From: Thinopyrum elongatum | Taxonomy: Eukaryota > Streptophyta > Magnoliopsida > Poales > Poaceae | NCBI GenBank assembly: GCA_011799875.1 | Contig: CM022297.1 | Coordinates: forward strand, 71,437,868 to 71,501,867 | Direction: 5' to 3' | Length of the DNA: 64,000 nt | Shown: positions 12,490 through 22,435 of the stretch, in pieces | Layout of the letters: each line of letters begins with the position of its first letter | How positions within the stretch are numbered: position 1 is the stretch's first letter | The notes under the pieces: model-generated | What the model was told of the DNA's origin: nothing | What the model saw: the letters and a program-made list of their open reading frames with translations, nothing else | Database searches by the model: none | Position numbers and translations under genes: made by a program

Positions 12490-13164
12490 CGAGGTCATCT
12501 TTCCGGGCGTTTGGATGTACCCGTAGCGCGGTTGTTACTTCAGGCCATGCGGACATCAGGAAGGCATATGGTCTTAATGGGTGTAAAAAAGCAACCGTTG
12601 AGAGAGCCGGTAGGCAGCGGATAGCTTACAACCGATTTAGAGACTAGGGTGTTTAGTCATCTATCCTATTTTCGCTGGTTTTGGTGCTTTTTCATTTTAT
12701 TATTTTTGCTTGAGCGAACTTTTGTATTGAACTACGTATTTTGTGGGGCTACGACTTTGTTTACAATAACATGATTGTGGCGCATCAATTGATTCACATG
12801 CGGGGTAATCATTCTTTTCAAACAAAAGATAATGTTCCGCGTTTCTATCCTCCATCAGTTCCTCGCTTTGTATCCCTCTTTGTTTCTTAACTTTTCTTTT
12901 TTTGTCGCTTCCATTTGTATGTCTTATATTTGTCCGCTATGATGCTCTATTTTATCTTCTTTTTTTGGGGGGGGAAATGCTCCATTTAATACTGTTATAC
13001 TAATGCATCAATAGAGATGTGTCTCGACTTGAAAAAATTGAGGCAGAAGAAAAAACAAATAGATGAAGCAACGGACATATTTTCTTTCTCGAACGCCAGA
13101 AGATTATCAGATGCCAAGATACATCAGCCTATAGGCCAGCCGGATAGGCCCCCCAAATGGGGCA
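12490..13164. other. Unassigned intergenic DNA
   Basis: AT-rich sequence with T-runs and no open frame worth reporting. It separates the CACTA-like terminus from the 3' side of the minus-strand pseudogene. I see no conserved structure in it. Confidence 0.4.
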
Positions 13165-13865
13165 GTCACAACCAATAAAAAGCGGCTAATGTATCTCGCT
13201 GAGACAAAGAAAAGAGGAGCTCCATCACAAATCTCCACTGACGGCAACCACCACTGAGTCATGCATTGAGCACCGTAAAGCTCACTCACGTCACGTGGCT
13301 TCTACAGCGAGAAATCAATTAGGCAAGGTCAGTAGCTTACATTTTGCGTTCTGAACTCTGTAAACAACGGATGAGATAGGGAGGGGCAAAATGTGCGTTA
13401 CCGGCTCGGATAAGAGATGCCTGTCGATCTCGCAACCTTGGCTCCAGGGCCAGACAAGTGTTATTCTTGGGCTGAAAATTAATGCGGAAGAAAGTGAAGA
13501 TCGATCGCTGCAAGCTTAGCGAGAACATTTATTAAAATCAATCAAATTAAACCACACGGCGGCTCGAGTGTGTGTTTGTGAGGATGATTTGGAGAGAGAG
13601 AAGGAGAGAGAAAGAGAGGGCATACGGTTCGCTATCGGTCGGCGCCGTCGTGATGGAAGTGGCTGTCGCCGACCCCGCCCTCGCGCGTATGAGGTGCGTC
13701 GAGATCGTGATCTTCTCCCTGAGTCGGCAGGCCGGGTCGCCCACCGTCATGATCACCTTCTTCCGCGACCTTCTTCCCTCGGCAGACGGATCGGCAAGCC
13801 ACGAGGGGTAAGGATGCAGGTAGAAGAAGACGGAGGGAGGGTTAGGTGGAGAGCCGAGGCGCCAT
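13165..13865 (-). pseudogene. Decayed inverted paralogue of the secreted-protein gene at 54.3 kb
   Basis: Read on the minus strand, this tracks the gene at 54330-54999 almost end to end. The ATG lies at 13865-13863 in the same tctgccATGG context. Clear matches follow over the signal-peptide region, the gatcacgatctc block, the first splice donor (gaacc|gtatgcc), the end of exon 2 (ggcatctcttatccgag) and the start of exon 3 (cagtggtgg...gtctcag). It is dead: a small insertion plus a one-base loss just after the ATG puts a TAA at codon 8, and later indels shift the frame repeatedly. A promoter match continues upstream. I found no conserved open frame, so this is a pseudogene left by an inverted duplication, not a second working copy. 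Confidence 0.82.
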
Positions 13866-13972
13866 GGCAGACTACAGCGACGGGTTGAGGACGTCTACTT
13901 CTTGCAACTTGCAACTGCGTGCAACTAACTCGTGCTCGGCCAAGGCGAACGAGAGAGAGGGCATATAGGGAC
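13866..13972 (-). promoter_or_regulatory. Promoter remnant with TATA-like box of the pseudogene
   Basis: On the minus strand ctatatgc (13961-13968) lies about 98 bp upstream of the dead ATG. It is followed by a cttggccg block and a gttagttgcacgcagttgcaag stretch. The live gene has catatatgc about 90 bp upstream of its ATG, with the same cttggccg and a related tail. So the duplication included the core promoter. Confidence 0.6.
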
Positions 13973-16284
13973 GGCGGATAGTAAGAGGCATTAGCCGCGT
14001 GAGCTCGTGAACTATGGCCGCGGATGGCATAGTTCCTTCACTACGCCTATGGATTTCCAGGGAGGGACGTGGTGTTCTGATTTGTGTTCTAGCCGGTGAT
14101 CCCAGTTGTGATTTTAGGGCTTCTTGTTGCTGCGTGTAACTTGGTATGGGCGTTCCACCACGCATTGTCGCGCCTACTCAACTGGCCAAACAAATACCAG
14201 CCGTGGCATGTGGCATGCATGTTGTCCCAAAATGATTTTTGCCAGTCAGGTCAGCAGCATCATGCAGTGTGTGGCTCCAATCTACTATCCGTAGTGTTGG
14301 GCAGGCCGTAGGGCGGCGTCATGCATGTACCAGCAGTGTCTGTCTAACCAGCTCTTGGCACGTGGCGAGTCTAGCGTGGGTGTCATCAGCAGCAGCTTAT
14401 GGTCCATGTCATGTATGGAGCGCGTTCGCACTCAGCTGGGAGTTTGCTCCCAGAGGTGTGTTGAATCAATGCATGTGGTTCTTTTTTGCTTTGCTCAGTC
14501 AGTAGTAGTTGGACTTGGAAGTTGACACAGAGCGCTTGTAACCTTGTTTCAGGGCAATACAAAGCCTTTTGGGGAATCACTGTAAAAGGCGTCCGTCATA
14601 TCATTTTGTAGGCTGTAGTTAAATTTGCACTCCCCCCCTCCGCTGGCACTCATGGGATGTTTGTGAATCTTTTTAGTATGAACCACATACAGACTGAAAT
14701 AGTAAAGAAATATAGTAAAATGTGTCTATAATATATACTACAAAGATCCGATTCAGAAAAGAACATCTTATAATTCGGAACGGATGGATAGTAACGCAAG
14801 ATGATTTTATTATTTCGTTCCATTTGATCTAACAACCTCTCTCCTGCGCTTCTCTCTTTCTGTTTTCCTATATCCCATTATTTCCTTTATTGTGCTATAG
14901 GCATTTTATGTCTGCTGTATATATGGTTTTGATGCTAATAACTGCTAACTAACATTTTCAGAAAATGATGTTGATATTTCTAACCAAGCAAAGATATTAA
15001 GGAAGCATCTAGATCTGGGACAGGATTTCGGCAGCGGAAGTGTGGGGGCACTCAGGTCTCTGGTGCGGCCTTTATTTTGGCTTCGCGATTTTCAAAGTTC
15101 TATACTTTTGAACAAAAATTTCAAATTAATTTATGTTTTTCATATTCGTGTTTAGTCATGACGCAGGGCGCTTTGAAATAAGATCCATTTTAAATATATT
15201 TTGATGAATTTTAAAAATCTATGTCAAGTTGCAATTATAACTAGTACGAAGCGACCGATAAAGAAATGCAATTATTTGTGCTCTACACGACAGAAAAAAA
15301 TTGTTTAAATTATTCTCTGAAACTTGTTGTAAACTGGGTGATTTTTAGTATGGCAAAACTGGAAGTTTATCGTGAAACTTAAGCTTTTTAGGGATTTTCT
15401 TTTTTTTTCACTGTGCCCTCATGCGGGATTCCATTACTTTGTGAACGCGAGACAAATCGAGCAGGGGACAGGCTTGGCAGGTAGTGTGCGCCCACACTAT
15501 TGCCCTGTGAATTTCCATATCACTGGCGCTAAGTTCACTTTGTATTGAGCCTCTTCTGCGCAACTGTCTCATGTCATGGGAAGTACCGCAAGCACCCAAG
15601 TGTGTGTTGAATGCATGTGGCTTGGTGCTTGTAGTTCTGTCAGTACACGGTAGCAAAGTTCAAACTAGATTCTTTGTTTCACGGTAACAAGGGTTGTTCA
15701 GCCTAATGTTAATTGGATTATTCACAGGCGCGTAAAATTCTTTACTCGCTCATTAGTTTGTCTTTTATTTCATGGACCTCTGCATCCTTGTTCCGCTTTT
15801 TTTATGCATGTACCGTTGTCTTTTCTTTCCTTTTTTTTTTGCACGATGTACAGTGTCCCTTTGTTGTGTAGCTAGCTCCCCATCCCATAAAATTGACATT
15901 CTGAGATCATATTTTGTTCGCCCCAAACATGTCATTATCCACTCTTTAGGCAATGATTTCACATTTGCTTATTTAGCTAAGATCAACATTCTAGAAGTAT
16001 AGAGATTGTTCTAAATAACCAAATATAATTTTTTAACAGGACTTGCAGGAGAGTATTTGTCGCTTTATATTAGGCAAGCCAAACAAGGCAGCAATTGCAA
16101 ATGGAGACCAGCGCCACACCGTAATAAATAAACCACAACAGATCGCTGCAACAACTATATGATGAATTCGATAATATCTCCGAGGACGTCCTACGGGCTG
16201 CGATGCCATACGAAGCTACTAAAAAACCGATTATCAAACACACGCTACTAAAAACAGGCTAGTGATACATCGACAGCCACTCCT
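13973..16284. other. Upstream flank of the pseudogene; no gene seen
   Basis: Mixed AT-rich sequence without a supportable gene. Two words, around 14458-14480 and 15600-15625 (tgtgttgaat and gcatgtgg), are reverse complements of words in the repeats upstream of the live gene at 52970 and 53480. The inverted duplication therefore extends at least patchily through this flank. The short open frames lack motifs. Confidence 0.4.
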
Positions 16285-16978
16285 TGCTGCCATCCTTTGA
16301 CCAGTGGACCTCTCCACCCGGTTGTGTTAGGTCAGCCCATACGAACACTTGGGAGCACCGTCCGGTCCAAACCCACAGCAAGATCCCCTCCATGTAGACC
16401 CGACACGGCCGTTTCCCCCCTCCAGGTGCCGGCGGCGGCGCCGTCCGTGAGGGGGGCCACACCCCGGAGACGCGTGCCGCCTCTTCAGACATGCCACCAC
16501 ACCGTACGGCCTGTATGACGGCCCGGTGCGATGCTCTGGTGGCATTGCTACCCCCCCAGGGCCCCCGCCCAGCCTAACCCTGTGGCGTTTGACCACGAGA
16601 TCAAGCCCTTTGACTTTCCACGGACGGGCTTTGACCAGTGGACCTCTCCACCCGGTTGTGTTAGGTCAGCCCATACGAACACTTGGGAGCAACGTCCGGG
16701 CCAAAACCACAGCAAGATCCCCTCCGTGTAGACCCGACGCGGCCGTTTCCTCCCTCTAGATGCCGGCGGCGGCGCCGTCCGTGAGGGGGGCGACACCCCG
16801 GAGACACGTGCCGCCTCTTCAGACATGCCACCACACCACCCGGTTGTGGTTGGTCAGCCCATAGAAACAACTGGGAGCAACGTCCCCTCCAGGTGTCGGC
16901 GGCGGCGCCGTCCGTGAGGGGGGCCACACCCCGGACATGAGGGGGTCACACTCCGGAGAAGCGTGCCGGGCGTTTGCA
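16285..16978 (-). repeat. About two rearranged monomers of the left array, inverted
   Basis: This stretch matches the 335-bp repeat of 1-7960 on the opposite strand. The first unit, about 16285-16620, is nearly complete and clean. The second, about 16620-16830, stops inside the unit and is followed by shuffled, shortened pieces (repeated gtcagccca, ggcggcggcgccgtccgtgagg and ccacaccccgga words) up to 16978. The gypsy insertion at 16986 lies immediately to the right. The unit types are the D and A kinds of the main array. Confidence 0.88.
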
Positions 16979-16980
16979 AC

Positions 16981-16985
16981 CGCCA
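16981..16985. repeat. Left 5-bp target-site duplication (CGCCA)
   Basis: CGCCA directly precedes the LTR start TGTAACACC at 16986. The same five bases directly follow the last LTR end (GGCGTCACA) at 51609-51613. Five bases is the usual size for LTR retrotransposon integration. Confidence 0.85.
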
Positions 16986-19900
16986 TGTAACACCCCCAGT
17001 GGTTAGCCACAGTAATCCCACTTTTGATAATGCCATGTCATCATGATCAATAGTGCTTAAACATCATTTGGATCCTATCTCTTTTCAAATTCAAATTCAA
17101 ATGGAAATTCAACCTAAAAGTGGAAACAAAAGTTGTTCAAATTTGAAAACCAAAATGTTCATAATATTGTAAATATTCCAGAGATAATTCTAAAATTATA
17201 AACAACATATACTAAATTAATTATATGCCTCCAACAGCAACAAAACAGAGGTGTTTAATCCATTTTCATTTATTTAAAATCCAAATAAAATTCAATTGCC
17301 CCCAAACCTTTTTATAACAAAGCTAGAAGTTGCACTATAAAAATGTGGCTAGTTCACCTATTTTACAAAAGTCTATTTGGGGCTAAACAATTTGCAAAAT
17401 AGGAGCTAAAAGGAAAAATAGGAAAAGAAAATAGAAAAAGGGGAAAGCAGCCCACAGCTACTGGGCCTAGGTGGCAACAGTGGCCCAGCCCGCCTGGCCT
17501 TTTCCCTCACCTCCCGCACTGCTCCCCCTGGAGCGCTGTCGAACACAATGTGTTTACGCGCGCGCACAGCCAGACCCCCCTCTCCCCTGCACGACAGCGC
17601 GCGCCCGCGCCCGTGGTGGATAAGGGCCGAGCCCCCTGCCTCCCTGGCCTCCCCTCGCCTCACTTCCCCGTCTCTCTGCCTCTTCCCCGTTCTCCCCACC
17701 GCAGCAGGGCGCAGCCATGGCCGCCATCGCGCCGTAGCCACGGCCACCAAGCCCTCCTTGCCGCTCCGCCATGTCCAGCAGCACCGCCTGCGTCGACTAC
17801 GCCGACTACGAGGACGGGCCCGAGCTCTACGCCACTACAACACCTCCACGCCACCCTCTCCCTCCTTGGATCACCGCCACACGCCGTCGACGATTCCGGT
17901 GACCCCGAGCTTCCCCGAGCCCTCTGCCAGTTCCCTACAGCTCCGCGATGAGCAGCCGCACCGGAACCCCCTCCTCCCTATCCTTCCCCGTAGCCGTAGC
18001 TAGCCGCTGCCGTGCCCGTACTCTGTCCACCGCCGTCGCTACCATTGCCGTGCTCCCAGAGCCGCTCGGCTCGGTCCAGCAGCGCCGGCGTGCTTCTGGT
18101 GAGCTATAGAGGCCGCCCCCCCTTTAGTTTGCTCGCTAGCCCACTGCAGCCACGCGCCCGAGCACCACCCGAGAGCCCCGCCGCCAACCATCGTCGCCGG
18201 CGTCGTTCCGGCCACACCCGAGACCAACCACCACCACCACGCAATGCGGCTCGCCGCGCCCGTTCTAACGAGCCAAACCACAGCCCCGGGGATGCCCTGT
18301 GGGCGAATCCCGAGCCTCGCCGGTGCGCCCCGCCGCGATGGAGCTCGCCGGAGTGCCCTCCGGCCGGCGTCCGACGTGGCCGACCGGGCCCCATCGTTGT
18401 GCCGCTGACTGCTGGGCCCCGCGGGCCCAGTTGACCCGGTCAGCCGCTGACTGGGCAACTCTGACCCACTGACATGCGGGCCCCATCACCTAAAAACATT
18501 TTATAAATAATTAAAACTGTTAATTAAAATATGTAATTAATTAATTAGTTAATTAGTCACTAACAACTCGGGCCCACACCCCTAATTAGTTCTGTTAGTT
18601 TTAATTAACCCACTGTTAATTCACAGAGGCTGACAGGTGGGCCCCACCTGTCAGGTTTGACTCTGGTCAGCCAGAGTTAACTGCTGATGTCATCTTTTCG
18701 TCATGCTGACATCACCGTTTACTATTCTGGATAATTCGAATTTAAATAATTAAATAAAATTCAGAAAATCAATTAAACTTTAGAAAATCATATCTTTTAA
18801 ACCGTAACTCCGATGAAAATAATTTATATATGAAAGTTGCTCAGAATTTCGATACGAAGCTGACTACGCCCTCCGTATTCATGTCAGATGCCCCTATCTA
18901 GATGAACATGGAACTTTTTGCCTGTTTTCAATAAATGAATAGTGCCTGGCTTTTATAAAATAAATCCAAACAAATTCCTAAAATAACTAAATGACTTAGA
19001 CATGTCTTTAGGCAACCTTGCACTGCATGTTAGCATAGCCTGCTTTGTGTTAATCATGTTTGCTGTGTATTTATACTGCTTCCACCCCCTCTTCTCTCTC
19101 GTACAACACCTCAAGTGTGAACCCAGCGAGGGTGATTCCTCCGAGTTCACCTTGACGGATATATCGGGTAGGAATCCAACGAGGGTGATACCTCGGATTC
19201 CTCCTGATGTTATGGACACACAGATACTTGGACTGTACTATTGTTACTTGGAAAGGCGGGTCGACCCTGAGGGGTACCCGCGTGTGATGTGAAGACGGGT
19301 TGCCTGGATGGTGCCCGAGTGAGAATATGAGGTGTGGCCGGGCATTCTTGGCCCTTGCCGCAAGTCCTCGAGACGGGGCGACGAGGTCACATCGATCATG
19401 AGTCTCTGCTCGTTACCGCACTACCAACACACTACGATTTGGATATTTGATTCGAGTGGGCCTCTGGCCCGATAGCACTAACCATCACGCGGGAAAAGTT
19501 ATGGGCACTCTGCATCTATTCATCAGCCGAAAGCTTTGTTAGACGGCCAGTTCAGCATTGTGGCCGGGTCGGATCGTGCCGTTGGCGCTGGTATCCACCC
19601 TGCTCGCAACGACCCGGAGAGCACAGGGCGATGGCCCAAGACCCCTGAGCGCTTAGGTTGTAGACCGGCGGGGACCTCTCTGCTGAGCTCTGGGTAGGGC
19701 TACGCTGTGTCGTTTGGCCGAGGTCGGGCATGACCCGGAAAAGTGTGTCCGACCGGAGTTAAGCGAGTGTGGTGGGTAAGTTGGTGCACCCTTGCAGGGA
19801 AGAACTAATCTATGCATAGCCGGACCCTCGGTAACGGACACTCGGAGTTGTATCCCGATCGATAAAATTATAACTGGTTACTTGTGATGAGTATGGCTCT

Positions 19901-20660
19901 GGGATTGCTTCTCGCAGGGAGTCGAGAAGGGATCTCAGGACGAGGATGATGACTATATGGCTCTGGGATTGCTTTCTCGCAGGGAGTCGAGAAAGGATCT
20001 CTGGGTGAGGTTGATGACACTACTACTACATTATACTGTGCTGATCTACTCTCTTCTATTGCTGCAAGACCGCTGAAGATGCTAGTCTTCGATAGGACTA
20101 GGCCTCCTCTCTAATTCTGGCATTTCTGCAGCCCAGTCCACATATACAGCCGTTCTTTGATAATGTTGCATATGTAGTGTAGATCCTTGCTTGCTGAGTA
20201 CTTCGGATGAGTACTCACGGTTGCTTTGCTTTCTTTTTTCCCCATATCCTTTTGATGCAACCAGATGATGGAGCCCCTGAGACAGCTGCCCCCGCCGACG
20301 ATCGCTACCACTACCCCGAGGGTGGATACTACTACGAGTTGGCCGACGACCAGGAGTAGGTTCGGAGGGTCCCAGGCAGGAGGCCTGCGCCTTTCGATCG
20401 TAGTGTTTTCTTTTGCCCCGCCTTCTAAGGGCTTATCTGTATTTTCTTTTATGTCTGTACTCAGATATCTGATGCTTCCGCTGACGCTTGTATGCGAGCT
20501 TATGTATTCGAGCCCTCGAGGCCCCTGGCTTGTAATATAAAGCTTGTATGACTTTATTTATGTTTTAGAGTTGTGTTGTGATATCTTCCCGTGAGTCCTT
20601 AGGCTTGATCGTGTGCATTTGCATGTATGATTAGTGCACGACTAAGCCGGGGGCGTCACA
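16986..20660 (+). repeat. LTR 1 (5' LTR) of the composite element
   Basis: It begins TGTAACACCCCC and ends GGCGTCACA next to the primer-binding site. It has AT-rich flanks, a GC-rich core (about 17500-18480), repeated gagggtgattcctcc-type motifs and a roughly 65-bp direct duplication (19890-20020, tggctctgggattgct...). A TATA-like tataaaaat lies at 17336. It lacks 514 bp present in LTR 2, lost at about 19100 with a 3-bp cgt microhomology. It carries a 38-bp segment (19595-19632) missing from LTRs 2 and 3. Length 3675 bp. Confidence 0.92.
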
Positions 20661-20663
20661 AGT

Positions 20664-20675
20664 TGGTATCAGAGC
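20664..20675 (+). promoter_or_regulatory. Primer-binding site, initiator tRNA-Met type
   Basis: tggtatcagagc, three bases after the LTR end, matches the well-known plant retrotransposon primer site complementary to the 3' end of initiator methionine tRNA. Confidence 0.9.
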
Positions 20676-21277
20676 CGACTGCCTCTAGGAACCCCCCCTT
20701 TCCAACTCCTTGGCCAAAGTTGAGTCTAATAACCGAAAACTGTTTTACTAACTTGGCTGTTTCGCTTACAGGCCCACGTCGCCTATTGGGTGGTATTAGG
20801 ATCTTTTACTCCTCGACCTTTACTCTGGGACTCTGATCTCTCCTCTATTCGGGTTAAAATTTTAGTAACTCCAACATTAGGTTCTCGTGATCACATCCAC
20901 CAGTTGTTCTGAAAATTTCCCCCCTTCCTTCAAGATTGCGGGCCAGGTTCTGCTTGCAGGATCCTTTTATCGAGGGCACCCTGTGTTGTCACTTGCAGAT
21001 TCCTCGCTCCAGCAGTTTTCTCCGACGTGATGTAGCCTTTGCTATGTCACGTTGTGTACTTCCTTACCGCGTGCCTGCGCGCCGCCTAGTTTGTCTAGCT
21101 GCGAGCATTCCCGAGCGCGTACTATCCGTTTGAATCTAACTCTGAGCATGGATTGGTATGTCTTTGATGACTACTATTATATAACTAATGCCTTCTTGAT
21201 CATTTCCCGTGTTACATCATGAATAACTCCATACACCTGGAGTTTTACTTGCTAATCTGCCCTGTTGATTTGTCAGG
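20676..21277 (+). other. Untranslated leader with remnant of an upstream ORF
   Basis: About 600 bp lie between the primer site and gag. The stretch about 20930-21120 (cgggccaggttctgc... to ccgcctagt) matches the end of the extra ORF and leader of the nested reverse element (41620-41780). The rest of that ORF is missing here. No long frame remains. Confidence 0.6.
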
Positions 21278-22435
21278 ATGGCTGATGATCCTCCACCTCC
21301 ACCTTATATTGCCGCAATGATGCAGCAGTTTGAACTGAACCATCGGGTTATGACCGGGATATTGGCTCAGTTCCCAAACCAGAATGCTCATCAACAGCCT
21401 ACACCAATAACTCTGCCAGAATTTGTGCGCCTTAACAAATCTATTTTACGCAACTCCACCAATCCTATGGATGCTGATGACTGGCTTCGTGACATCCTGT
21501 TTGAGATGGAATCAGCTAAGGTTGCTCCTAACAGTTACGTCACCTTTGCGACATTTCACTTGAAGGCTCCAGCTGCTCAATGGTGGGAAAGCCACAAGGG
21601 TATGTTGCCTGCTGAAACTATAACTACTTGGCAGGAATTTCAGTCAGCCTTTTGTGCAAGGTACACCCCTCTAGGTCTGATCGACCAGAAGAAGCAGGAA
21701 TTCCGCAAACTCACCCAGGGAATAATGACTGTGGATGAATATCAGAGGAAATTCCTTGAATTGTCCCGCTATGCTGAAGATGATGTCTGCACTGACGCAC
21801 ATAAGCAGGAGAAATTCCGTGAAGGACTGCGTACTGATATAAACCTTGCACTTGCTGTCCATGATTGCACAGACTTCGCAACGCTAGTCAGCCAATCTTT
21901 CCAAGTTGAAACTGCTCTGACTAAGTACCAGGAGTCGCTCAAGCGCACTCGTGATGATGGCTCATCCTCGGGTCAGCCTGTTCGGAAACGTCGAGTGTGG
22001 ATTCCACACAATGTTCATCACCGACCTGCCCCTGTACCCAGGCCATTTTATGCTGCACCTCGTCTGCCTCCACCACCAAGACAACTGAACATTGCAAGTG
22101 GACAGCCCAATGTTGGTGTTTCTTCCCATAATGATGGTCTGTGCCGCCAGTGTGGACAGCCAGGGCATCGTACTATCAACTGCCGTCAGAGTCAGCCTCA
22201 ACACACATCCCGTCCTTCTGTTGATTGCAGGAAGAGCCGTCGAAAACATCCTTCCAGGAACATTGAAACCAGACCACCTGCTAATCAGCTTGTTCATGTC
22301 AACCAAGTCAACATTGAAGAAGCTCGACAGGACCCCAAAATTGTGATGGACACCCTTCTAGTGAATTCAATCCCAGCTTCAGTCCTCTCTGATTCTGGAG
22401 CATCGCACTCCTTCATGTCTGAAAGTTTTGCGTGA
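21278..22435 (+). CDS. Gypsy Gag with zinc knuckle and protease start (copy 1)
   Basis: An open frame of 385 codons from an ATG. Residues about 55-195 form the Retrotrans_gag capsid-type domain (landmarks DADDWLRD, AAQWWESHKG, FCARYTP and DEYQRKFLELSRYA). A basic, proline-rich linker follows. A CCHC zinc knuckle (CRQCGQPGHRTINC) starts at about residue 288, and the aspartic protease motif DSGASHSF is near residue 376. Gag would form the cytoplasmic particle that packages element RNA. The frame stops at TGA 22433-22435, inside what should be continuous protease-pol sequence; the nested relative reads through here. Copy 2 at 30481 has the same stop and differs at only about ten residues, so this is a family-level feature. 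Confidence 0.9.
   Translation: MADDPPPPPYIAAMMQQFELNHRVMTGILAQFPNQNAHQQPTPITLPEFVRLNKSILRNSTNPMDADDWLRDILFEMESAKVAPNSYVTFATFHLKAPAAQWWESHKGMLPAETITTWQEFQSAFCARYTPLGLIDQKKQEFRKLTQGIMTVDEYQRKFLELSRYAEDDVCTDAHKQEKFREGLRTDINLALAVHDCTDFATLVSQSFQVETALTKYQESLKRTRDDGSSSGQPVRKRRVWIPHNVHHRPAPVPRPFYAAPRLPPPPRQLNIASGQPNVGVSSHNDGLCRQCGQPGHRTINCRQSQPQHTSRPSVDCRKSRRKHPSRNIETRPPANQLVHVNQVNIEEARQDPKIVMDTLLVNSIPASVLSDSGASHSFMSESFA

Noticed and set aside
17500..18480. Long open frames in the LTR GC-rich cores (both families) as host genes
   Set aside because: They lie inside LTRs, have no start context or recognised domain, and differ in length among LTR copies through small indels. Kept only as a finding about LTR cores.
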